Positions 1 to 6,511 of a stretch of DNA of 64,000 bases are shown piece by piece. The first letter of the stretch is position 1; each line of letters begins with the position of its first letter. The DNA comes from Modicisalibacter luteus DSM 23508. Lineage in GTDB: Bacteria > Pseudomonadota > Gammaproteobacteria > Pseudomonadales > Halomonadaceae. The position numbers were made by a program, and so were the translations under genes. The notes under the pieces were generated by a model, which ran no database searches, had not been told where the DNA came from, and worked only from the letters and a program-made list of their open reading frames with translations. The stretch is taken from assembly GCF_000378505.1 (NCBI RefSeq), contig NZ_KB899992.1, positions 186,001 to 250,000 on the forward strand, in the 5' to 3' direction.

Positions 1-1665
1 TGGAATGGGTGCGTAAATAACCTGTCAATGCTTCTTAGCGAAGGATACACGGTATGGCGAGATGCTGTACGGTCCCTTGGGTTGAAAGGAAAAAAATTTG
101 AAGAGTTGGTAGGCGCTATTAATAAGTGCATTGCATATCCTTTACTTCCTAATGAGGTAAGCCAGTTTTCCCCTCAGGTACGCTTCTTTTATCAAGGAGA
201 TTACGTGGCGGTAACGCCAGTAGTTTCTCATGCCATGATGGTCTATATTCAACGGCTTGTAAGAAGAAAAGTATGTTCCTCTGTTGGGTTAGGCTTTCCC
301 CGTCCTGCGTCTATTGGTGACTTGGCAGGGTCTGTGGGAGGGCACATCAATGCATTGTACTATCCCCCTCGCCTCAAAAGGCAAGCTAATGGTGGCCTAT
401 CAGAGGCAAGGGTTCATGCCATAATGCAAGGTAAGCACTTTTTCTATAAAAGTTGCCTCTCTGATGATGGTTTTCTAGCTGCATGTGAGGTTCTGGTAAA
501 TGCGAAGCGCTTTTCAACTGATCGGGTAAGGCGACAAGAGAAGAGGCATGCAGCTTCTAAGATAAAAAGCACGTTGAGAGAATGGTTGTCCCCAGCTTAC
601 GAATGGCGAGAAATTTTCAAAGGAAAAATTGAAGGTTCTTCCTTTAAGCTGTTAGATAGCCTCGAATGGCGAATCTCCTCACTAGAAGGCAATCCACCGC
701 CGGCCCTTGTGCGAGAATTGAATATTGTCCTAAATGACCAACTGGGTAGCTATTCTAAAGCAAGGCGGTTTGCATACCATCATGAGTTGATGATGCCTTT
801 CAAGGCAATCCTGAGGGGCAGTTTAAAGGCGAGTGGCTTTAGAGAGGAACTGGTATCCAAGTCGAACTGGGACGAAGGTGGTCGTGGCTTATATATTTAT
901 CTGAAAAACATCCAAGTTTACGATGCTTTGGCAATGGCCAACCCTTACCTCTGCGGGATCCCTTCTTTAACTGCCTTGTGGGGACTAACCAAAGAATACG
1001 AAATTAAATTAAAAGCACTGTCACATACCTCTTTGAAATTTGATGGGGTGGCATGGTTTCTGCGTGAGTATCAGGAACGGGGTGACATAAAGATTCCTGC
1101 CCCAACCAAGCTGGCAAGGGAGCCCGGCAGGCTGATGCGGTCCGGGCTGCTGCCTGCTCGGTTCTGTGACATGGTGATGGATGTAGTCATTCGAGTAAGT
1201 GATCCTGACATTGAGCTAGCGGCGATTGAGCCTCACCTGTTACAGGCAGCATGCCCGGGTCGATTTGCAGGAGGCGTGTTGCATCCCCCCGGGCTGCGAG
1301 ACGAACGTCATTGGTGTCAGGTAGCGGAGGGTAATGGTTTATTTAAGCAGTTGCGGCGATTACCGCGTAGTGGGCGCTGGGTAACTCCTGGATCTATGCA
1401 GTCTGACAGCCTGTTTGAAACTTTAGAACTGTGTAATAAATTCAGTGATTTAAGGCCTGTATCGGCAGGGTATGCATTGCTAGAAGATCCCATTGGGCGG
1501 GCGGGAAGCGTGATGGAACAACATGCTTTTGCTGAGTCACTGATTAGCCTGGCACATCTGGTCTCGCCGATCGTATATCGTTGGGAAGGGTGGAAGGCGT
1601 TTACGCAGCAGGCGTTTTGGGGGATGCGTCCAGAAAACCGCGCTATGCTGATGTCAAAAGCCTAG
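1..1665 (+). CDS. cas8/5: Type I-F3 Cas8/Cas5 fusion (Csy1-Csy2-like), 5' end outside window
   Basis: The reading frame is open from base 1 (W-N-G-C-V-N-N-L-S before the first ATG at 28), so the gene starts upstream of the window. By recalled alignment with the Tn6677 Cas8 protein roughly 140 N-terminal residues are missing. Matching blocks to that family include CGIPSLTALWG (IPSLTAFFG in Tn6677), SAGYALLEDP (VGYHLLEEP) and a C-terminal FWGMRPENRAM segment. In the guide complex this subunit holds the crRNA 5' handle and recognises the PAM; in CASTs it works with TniQ rather than Cas3. The stop TAG at 1663-1665 overlaps the Shine-Dalgarno of cas7, so the two genes are translationally linked. 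A separate Csy1 or Csy2 of a canonical I-F system is less likely given the fused layout and the array context. Confidence 0.92.
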   Translation, partial: WNGCVNNLSMLLSEGYTVWRDAVRSLGLKGKKFEELVGAINKCIAYPLLPNEVSQFSPQVRFFYQGDYVAVTPVVSHAMMVYIQRLVRRKVCSSVGLGFPRPASIGDLAGSVGGHINALYYPPRLKRQANGGLSEARVHAIMQGKHFFYKSCLSDDGFLAACEVLVNAKRFSTDRVRRQEKRHAASKIKSTLREWLSPAYEWREIFKGKIEGSSFKLLDSLEWRISSLEGNPPPALVRELNIVLNDQLGSYSKARRFAYHHELMMPFKAILRGSLKASGFREELVSKSNWDEGGRGLYIYLKNIQVYDALAMANPYLCGIPSLTALWGLTKEYEIKLKALSHTSLKFDGVAWFLREYQERGDIKIPAPTKLAREPGRLMRSGLLPARFCDMVMDVVIRVSDPDIELAAIEPHLLQAACPGRFAGGVLHPPGLRDERHWCQVAEGNGLFKQLRRLPRSGRWVTPGSMQSDSLFETLELCNKFSDLRPVSAGYALLEDPIGRAGSVMEQHAFAESLISLAHLVSPIVYRWEGWKAFTQQAFWGMRPENRAMLMSKA

Positions 1666-1676
1666 GAGTAGACTGT

Positions 1677-2711
1677 GTGATCGAACTCGCTAGAAACCTT
1701 AGCTATCGCAGATCGTTGTCACCAGGAAAAGCCGTCTTTTTTTATAAAACGAAGGATAGCGAGTTTGAGCCGCTGGAGGCTGAGAGCAGCCGGTTGCGTG
1801 GTGTCAAGGCCTCGTTTTCTGAAGCCTATGACGGAGAAGGCAAAACCAAAAATGATGATGCAGTAGGAAAGCTGCCATTTGGCAATCCGATCTTCATCGA
1901 ATCCTGTTTTGTGCCTCCGCTAATTGAACACATGTATTGTCGTTTTTCCCTCCGTGCTGAGTCAAATGTAATGCAGCCTCTGGTGTGCAGCGATTTAGCA
2001 TTAGCAGACCACCTTAAGGCTTTGGCGATACAATATCGAGATTCGGGTGGATTCGATGAGTTGGCTAGACGTTATTCCAAAAATCTTATGCGTGGGACTT
2101 GGTTGTGGCATAATCAACGTGCGAGAGACATAGAGATTTCAATAAGCGTGTCGGACTATGACGATGTTTTAACCGTCAGTAATCTTAAGCAGCAAGGCAA
2201 TGACCCCTTGTGTTGGGATGAAAATTCTCAGGCGGTGCACAGAATCCTTTCTTCTGGGATGAGTCGTGCCTTTTATGATCCTCAAAAATATTGGTTTGCA
2301 GATATCACAGCTAAAGTTAGAGTTGAATTTTGCCAAGAAATATTTCCTAGCCAAGTTTTCGTAGATAAGGAGGGGTTAAAAGATAGCCCCACTAAGCAGT
2401 TTGCTAAAGTGGCAACTAGTGATGGGCGTGCAGCAGTATGTTTTACCTCGAAAAAAGTTGGCGCCGCCCTGCAGATGATCGATAATTGGTGGGAAGAAGG
2501 CGCTGAAAAACTGCTTAGGGTAAGCGAGTATGGTGCTGATAGAGAGTTTCTGATTGCTAGAAGAAACCCCTCCACGGGAAAAGATTTCTACTCAATTTTA
2601 TATGATTCTGAAAATTTATTGAAAGATTCTGTAGAGAATGAGATCTGTCCCGATTACCATTATCTTATGGCAGTGCTTACCAAGGGTGGCATGTTTCAGA
2701 AGGGTAAATAA
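1677..2711 (+). CDS. cas7: Type I-F3 Cas7 (Csy3-like) Cascade backbone subunit
   Basis: Cas7 polymerises along the crRNA spacer to form the Cascade backbone. I place the start at GTG 1677 because AGGAG (1664-1668) lies 8 bases upstream and the protein then begins with ELARNLSYRRSLSP, matching the NLAYERSIDP start of Tn6677 Cas7. An ATG further upstream in this frame (1581) would lie deep in cas8/5. The product is 344 residues, close to the family length of about 350. Diagnostic blocks are FPSQVFVDKE, RNPSTGKDFYSIL near residues 290-305 and the C-terminal LTKGGMFQ, all shared with the CAST Cas7 family. It lies between cas8/5 and cas6 in a compact operon. Confidence 0.94.
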   Translation: MIELARNLSYRRSLSPGKAVFFYKTKDSEFEPLEAESSRLRGVKASFSEAYDGEGKTKNDDAVGKLPFGNPIFIESCFVPPLIEHMYCRFSLRAESNVMQPLVCSDLALADHLKALAIQYRDSGGFDELARRYSKNLMRGTWLWHNQRARDIEISISVSDYDDVLTVSNLKQQGNDPLCWDENSQAVHRILSSGMSRAFYDPQKYWFADITAKVRVEFCQEIFPSQVFVDKEGLKDSPTKQFAKVATSDGRAAVCFTSKKVGAALQMIDNWWEEGAEKLLRVSEYGADREFLIARRNPSTGKDFYSILYDSENLLKDSVENEICPDYHYLMAVLTKGGMFQKGK

Positions 2712-2728
2712 AGCTAAGGCGGGGGTTT

Positions 2729-3346
2729 ATGTCGATATACTACTTTTCAGTTCACTACCTGCCTGCTAATCCAGATGTTAGGCTGTTATCAGGACGCTGT
2801 ATTACAGCGCTTCACTACTACCTCTTAAATAACGAGCCTTATAATGTAGGGGTTTCATTTCCGTCATGGACAGATGAGACCATGGGTGAAGAAATAGCGT
2901 TTGTGTGCGAGGCGCGGAAGAAGCTTGAGGAATTCAGAAGGTGCAAATACTTTGCCGTAATGGAGCGGGAAAGATTGTTTGCTGTAACTGATGTCAACGT
3001 AGTTAACGAGCAGCAAGCCGCCGAGGCTAGATTTGTACGCAATCAAGAGGTCAAAAAAGCTTTTCCTGGTGAGATGCGTAGACGCCTCGTAAGGGCTAAG
3101 AAAAGAGCTGAAGAACGCGGGGAGATATTTGATCCCAGAAAGCTAGCTAAACCAAGAGAGTTTGGTTTTTTTCATTCGTCATTCTTGGGGAGTAGTAGTA
3201 CAGGTCAGTCATTTTTATTGCATATTCAAAGAGAGATAGTTGTTTCTTCCCGACGAGCGGAATATGGTAGCAAGTTGTTTAACTCATATGGTCTTGCCAC
3301 TACGCAAACCTATCGTGGCTCAGTGCCCGTAAGATTATACAGCTAG
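2729..3346 (+). CDS. cas6: Type I-F3 Cas6 (Csy4-like) crRNA-processing endoribonuclease
   Basis: Cas6f cleaves the pre-crRNA at the base of each repeat hairpin and stays bound as the head of Cascade. The 205-residue product fits the family (about 200). It carries GVSFPSWTDETMGEEIAFV near residues 41-59, matching the Tn6677 Cas6 block ISFPLWCDATVGKKISFV, and the basic RRRLVRAKKRAEERGE helix around residues 112-128 with the following FDP motif, as in RRLEKRALSRGEQFDP. The C terminus keeps the FNSYGL motif (FSSYGL in Tn6677). It begins 17 bases after cas7, behind a G-rich Shine-Dalgarno. Its substrate hairpin, CTGCC-loop-GGCAG, is present in the array about 150 bases downstream. Confidence 0.94.
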   Translation: MSIYYFSVHYLPANPDVRLLSGRCITALHYYLLNNEPYNVGVSFPSWTDETMGEEIAFVCEARKKLEEFRRCKYFAVMERERLFAVTDVNVVNEQQAAEARFVRNQEVKKAFPGEMRRRLVRAKKRAEERGEIFDPRKLAKPREFGFFHSSFLGSSSTGQSFLLHIQREIVVSSRRAEYGSKLFNSYGLATTQTYRGSVPVRLYS

Positions 3347-3499
3347 CGTGGAAAGTGGATGAGTGCCAGTGCCCTTTTTATTTTGATACCTATATTTCCT
3401 TAGTTTTCAATTGGTTACAGCATCGCCAAGAAAGAGAGTTAAAAGGCGAGTTGAGAGCTAAGAGATTGATAGCTATTCTTTTATTTGAGCTTAGCTCTA
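3347..3499 (+). promoter_or_regulatory. Leader-like region between cas6 and the first CRISPR repeat
   Basis: About 150 A+T-rich bases separate the cas6 stop from the first repeat. It can be read as a 64-codon frame from 3355, but that frame runs through repeat 1 and has no recognisable product, so I treat the stretch as leader or non-coding. No clear -35/-10 pair was identified, so the array may be transcribed from the operon or from a weak promoter here. Confidence 0.45.
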
Positions 3500-3647
3500 G
3501 TGCACTGCCGCATAGGCAGCCAAAAAGGCGTACCGATCGATCGCCATGAAACGGTTACGTGTGAACTGCCGCATAGGCAGCCAAAAATACTCACTTGATA
3601 GTCATATCTGGACTTCACGTATGAACTGCCGTAAGGCAGCTTAAACC
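3500..3647 (+). CRISPR. Minimal I-F3 array: two repeats, two spacers and a diverged terminal repeat
   Basis: Repeat 1 is 3500-3527 and repeat 2 is 3561-3588. They share GTG(C/A)ACTGCC, then GCATAGGCAGCCAAAAA, giving the I-F hairpin CTGCC-loop-GGCAG cut by Cas6. Spacer 1 is 3528-3560 (33 nt) and spacer 2 is 3589-3620 (32 nt). The third repeat (about 3621-3647) is diverged: it starts ATGAACTGCC, the loop is one base shorter (CTGCCGTAAGGCAG) and the 3' handle changes to CTTAAAC. Diverged repeats beside the last spacer are the hallmark of the private homing guide in I-F3 CASTs. Spacer 2 translates in frame to THLIVISGLHV, a ComEC motif. Spacer 1 has no assigned target. Confidence 0.95.
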
Positions 3648-3671
3648 CTCACTGCTCAGTGAGGGTTTTTT
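3646..3671 (+). terminator. Rho-independent terminator after the CRISPR array
   Basis: CCCTCACT (3646-3653), loop GCTC and AGTGAGGG (3658-3665) form a perfect 8-bp stem followed by six T. It starts almost at the end of the diverged repeat and would end the array transcript inside the element, before the transposon end. Confidence 0.9.
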
Positions 3672-3717
3672 GTAAACTTACTAAAATGACTAGAGCCTAC
3701 TGCTACCTAGTAGAAAA

Positions 3718-3822
3718 TTATGCAACGTTATGCTGCATTTTTATGCAAGTTTATGTTGAAATTCCACCTATAACTTTCTGATTTTTAAAACACAGCTATG
3801 CAGCTTTATGCTGCAAACGACA
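3718..3822 (-). repeat. Tn7-like transposon end with three TnsB-type binding repeats
   Basis: Three related 19-base copies run in the same direction at 3718-3736 (TTATGCAACGTTATGCTGC), 3741-3759 (TTATGCAAGTTTATGTTGA) and 3796-3814 (CTATGCAGCTTTATGCTGC). The outermost copy is followed by 8 bases ending at 3822. Read inward on the minus strand the end starts TGTCGTTT, then the first repeat. An 8-base TGT terminus plus spaced ~20-base TnsB sites is the architecture of Tn7-family ends, and three sites resemble the Tn7 left end. If 3822 is the tip, the 5-base target duplication would be CGCGC (3823-3827), repeated at the unseen end. Confidence 0.82.
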
Positions 3823-5348
3823 CGCGCCTGACCATGCCTCGACGCTGGCGAATGGTGACTTGGCCATGGTGGAGCGCCGCCGGGGCGGCTGTCGGATATG
3901 CATGGCTAGCCGGTCTCGAGCCACCAGCCATGCGCGCCATGATCATGACGCTGGTTGGGCTGTGGGTCGCCAGCGGTCGACATGCACCGGGGCCATGGCA
4001 GGGGTGGTGGCTGGCATTGGCAATCGTACTGCTGATCGATCCGCTCGCGTTGTGGCGTCCGGGATTGTGGCTCTCCTTCATCGCCGTAGGGTTGTTGATT
4101 CTGGCCTGGCAGGGGCGGCCGAGGCCGCACGGAGCGGGGGCCTGGCTGAGGGCATTGCTGCGGACTCAATGCGTGCTGGCGCCGCTGATGGCGGCTGCTG
4201 TGCTGATTGCGTTCGATCGTCTGGCGCCGGTGGCTCCGCTGGTCAATCTCGTTGCGGTGCCGTTGGTAGGCAGTGTCATGGTGCCGCTGGGCCTTACAGG
4301 CTGGTTGCTAGCCTGGTGGCCTCCCTTGGCGGAAATCTGCTGGATTCTGTTTGGTTGGCTGGCGCAAGGTGTCCATGAACTATTATCGGCTGCGGTAAAC
4401 GTAGCGCCGCTATGGCAGCCGGCGCCCTGGCAAACGTTGCCGCTGGCGCTGTTGCTAGCTTTCCTGGCGTTGCTCTGGGTCTTGCCGGGGCTAAGCATGG
4501 CGCCACGTTGGGTAGGCAGTGCCATGCTAACCTTGCTCGGGATGGCTGTGGTGCCTCCAAGCCTACCTGAAGGCCGCCTGAGCGTGCGTCTATACGACGT
4601 CGGCCAAGGACAGTTGATCGAGTTGCGGACCTCCCGGCATCGCCTGCTTTATGACACCGGGCCGCGCTTCGGTTCCGGATTCATGCCGCTGTCTACCCTC
4701 TGGCCGGCTGGGCAGCACTTCGATGGTGTCATCGTAAGCCATGCTGACACGGATCATGCCGGAGGTATTGACGCCTTGCGCCACGATCACGCTGTGGCTC
4801 GCTGGTGGTCACCGGGGGTCGAATCGCTGAATGTACCTGTCACGCCGTGTCGTGCCGGGCAACGATGGCAGTGGGATGAGGTCGAGTTTCGCTTCCTCTG
4901 GCCGTTGGCTGATCCGGCGGCGTTACCGGACAATGATCGATCCTGTGTGCTGCTGGTGAGCGCCGGCGAACAGCGTCTACTCATCATGGGGGATACCGGC
5001 ACCGACGTGGAAGCGGCCTTGCTCGCCCGGGTGACTGACGAAGTGGATGTGTTGGTGGCTGGGCATCACGGCAGCCGCACCAGCTCCTCGCTTGCCTGGG
5101 TGACTGCCACACGCCCATCGGCAGTGCTGTTCAGTGCTGGGCGCGGCAATCGGCACGGTCACCCTCACGCCGAGGTCGTCAGGCGCTTTCACCGGACCGG
5201 TGGCTGCCTGTGGAACACTGCCCATGACGGGGCGTTGACGTTCATGCTTGGCGGGCCACATGGCTTCCAGGTAATTCCACAACGATCGCCTCCCGGCCTG
5301 GGGGGCGGTGTCGATCCTGCCTGCCATGCGATAGAATCGCTACCTTGA
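3823..5348 (+). pseudogene. comEC: comEC 3' fragment (DNA-uptake channel) interrupted by the CAST
   Basis: ComEC is the inner-membrane channel that imports single-stranded DNA during natural transformation. This fragment starts in the middle of the Competence domain: RLTMPRRWRM... aligns with LPGRW... of E. coli YcaI, about 17 residues after the SGLH motif. It retains the following membrane segments (YAWLAGLEPPAMR block) and the complete C-terminal metallo-beta-lactamase-like domain with SHADTDHAGG (about 4736-4765) and AGHHGSRTSSS. About 500 residues remain of the usual 750-800. The N-terminal OB-fold and first membrane segments must lie beyond the other transposon end. An ATG at 3798 inside the transposon end is in frame by chance and could still express a truncated protein. 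Synteny comEC-msbA-lpxK matches E. coli. Confidence 0.92.
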
Positions 5349-5364
5349 AGGCCGGTCACAATGG

Positions 5365-5393
5365 TTGACGCTGTAGTGCAGGCTGGATCGACT
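5365..5393 (+). promoter_or_regulatory. Weak candidate sigma-70 promoter ahead of exbB
   Basis: TTGACG (5365-5370) is a good -35 element, followed after 17 bases by TCGACT (5388-5393), a poor -10. It lies between the comEC stop and the exbB Shine-Dalgarno (AGGAGA, 5398-5403). It matters because the CAST separates the envelope operon from any promoter upstream of comEC. Evidence is only the -35 match. Confidence 0.28.
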
Positions 5394-5411
5394 GATCAGG
5401 AGACATGACGA

Positions 5412-6083
5412 ATGGGCGTGCTCGACGCTTTAGTGGCTGGCGGGCTGTTAATGCTGCCTATCCTGGGCTGCTCGCTGGTGGCCACGGCCATTATCATCGA
5501 GCGCTTGTGGAGTCTGCGTGCATCGCGAATTGCCCCGCCGGGGTTGGGCGAGCAGGTTTGTGAGCTCATCCACAAGGGGCAGGTCAATCTCAACTGGCTG
5601 GAAAATCACTCCCCGCTGGGGTCGATTTTGTCAGCTGGGCTGCGCAATGTCCGGTTGGGGCACGAGCAGGTCCGCTCGCGTCTACAGGAAGCCGCGTCCG
5701 CGGTGATTCACGACATGGAGCGCTACCTCAGTCCACTGGGCACCATCGCGTCGATCACGCCGCTGATCGGTCTGCTGGGAACCGTCGTGGGCATGATCAA
5801 GGTCTTTACCGTGATCGTAGCTGCCAACGGCGTCGAGCGCACGGCCGATCTCGCCGGCGGGATCTCCCAGGCCCTGGTGACCACTGCCGCTGGCCTGACT
5901 GTGGCGATTCCGGCGTTGATGTTCCACCGCTACTTCCAGCGCCGAGTCGAAGAGCTGACGGTACGCATGGAGGAACAGGCGGGACAGGTGGTCGAATACC
6001 TGGCGCACCACAACGGCGAGCTGACTCTGGCCGAACGTCACGATGCTCAGGCGCGGCCCGCTTCGTGGGAGAAACGGACATGA
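5412..6083 (+). CDS. exbB: MotA/TolQ/ExbB-family proton channel subunit
   Basis: This 223-residue membrane protein belongs to the ExbB/TolQ family, which with ExbD/TolR converts proton motive force into work on outer-membrane partners. It has an N-terminal membrane segment (about residues 8-30), a cytoplasmic stretch and two C-terminal segments with the family block SITPLIGLLGTVVGMIKVF (about residues 113-131) and the LAGGISQALVTTAAGLTVAIPAL signature. ATG 5412 is preceded by AGGAGA 8 bases upstream. The downstream exbD overlaps its stop (ATGA). Position between comEC and msbA, without tonB or tolAB nearby, leaves the energised partner unknown; an ExbB- rather than TolQ-type name is a convention here. 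Confidence 0.88.
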   Translation: MGVLDALVAGGLLMLPILGCSLVATAIIIERLWSLRASRIAPPGLGEQVCELIHKGQVNLNWLENHSPLGSILSAGLRNVRLGHEQVRSRLQEAASAVIHDMERYLSPLGTIASITPLIGLLGTVVGMIKVFTVIVAANGVERTADLAGGISQALVTTAAGLTVAIPALMFHRYFQRRVEELTVRMEEQAGQVVEYLAHHNGELTLAERHDAQARPASWEKRT

Positions 6084-6511
6084 AGTTCGTTCGGCCACGG
6101 CGTGATCAGGTAGAAGTCAATCTGACGCCGCTCATCGATGTGGTGTTTCTGCTGTTGATCTTCTTCATGGTATCGACGACCTTCGAAACGCGACAGGCGC
6201 TGGAGTTGACCTTGCCGGAGAGTCAGGCTGGAGCGCCGGTCGAGCAACAGCCGGTCTCGCTATCGGTGGATTCCTCAGGTGTCTATCGCCTGGGAGAGCA
6301 ATCTTTGACATCGGTCCAGGCGCTGCATGATGCGCTGACCAGTCAGGTCGATGCAGCCCGGGAGCATGGCCTGGTAATCGAGGCCGATGCGACCACGGCT
6401 CATGCCGATGTGGTTGCCGCTCTGGATCAAGCGGCCCTGCTGGGGATCCAGCGCGTACGTATCGCCACACGGCAGGGAGTACAAATTCATGAACGAGCGG
6501 AGTCGCCGTGA
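6080..6511 (+). CDS. exbD: ExbD/TolR-family energy-transducing protein
   Basis: A single N-terminal membrane helix follows the signature VNLTPLIDVVFLLLIFFMV (about residues 13-31) with the conserved, proton-carrying Asp in the LIDV motif; the rest is a periplasmic domain. The 143-residue length fits ExbD. I start it at ATG 6080, overlapping the exbB stop as ATGA, rather than at an ATG 15 bases upstream, because the protein then opens with MKFVRPRRDQVEVNLTP as in the family. It forms the channel complex with the ExbB-like neighbour. The stop overlaps the GTG start of msbA. Confidence 0.88.
   Translation: MKFVRPRRDQVEVNLTPLIDVVFLLLIFFMVSTTFETRQALELTLPESQAGAPVEQQPVSLSVDSSGVYRLGEQSLTSVQALHDALTSQVDAAREHGLVIEADATTAHADVVAALDQAALLGIQRVRIATRQGVQIHERAESP

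Larger units (their letters stand above)
1..3822. mobile_element. Cas/CRISPR-side end of a Tn7-like type I-F3 CRISPR-associated transposon (CAST), inserted in comEC
   Basis: The segment carries, in order, a Cas8/Cas5 fusion, Cas7, Cas6, a minimal array with a diverged last repeat, a terminator and a transposon end, then resumes in mid-comEC. This is the gene order of I-F3 CASTs, in which tniQ and tnsABC lie further upstream, outside this window. No cas1 or cas2-3 is present between cas6 and the element end, as expected for nuclease-less CAST Cascade. Base composition is visibly more A+T-rich than the host DNA after 3822. The end is placed at 3822 because an 8-base TGT-type terminus (read on the minus strand) directly abuts the outermost TnsB-like repeat and the comEC coding frame starts right after it. 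tnsABC, tniQ, cargo and the opposite end are not visible. Confidence 0.93.

Noticed and set aside
3355-3549. 64-codon open frame after cas6
   Set aside because: It runs through repeat 1 into spacer 1, lacks a recognisable product and ribosome site, and lies where the leader is expected.
3798-3822. ATG 3798 as the true start of comEC
   Set aside because: It lies inside the outermost TnsB-like repeat of the transposon end, and the protein would lack the N-terminal half of the Competence domain. The frame continuity is accidental.
3823-3920. Possible protospacer for spacer 1 or 2 on this side of the insertion, about 50 bp from the visible transposon end
   Set aside because: Comparing both spacers and their complements with this stretch gives only short chance matches (such as GATATG and CATGGC), with no PAM in place. 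The translated spacer 2 instead points to the comEC part beyond the other end.
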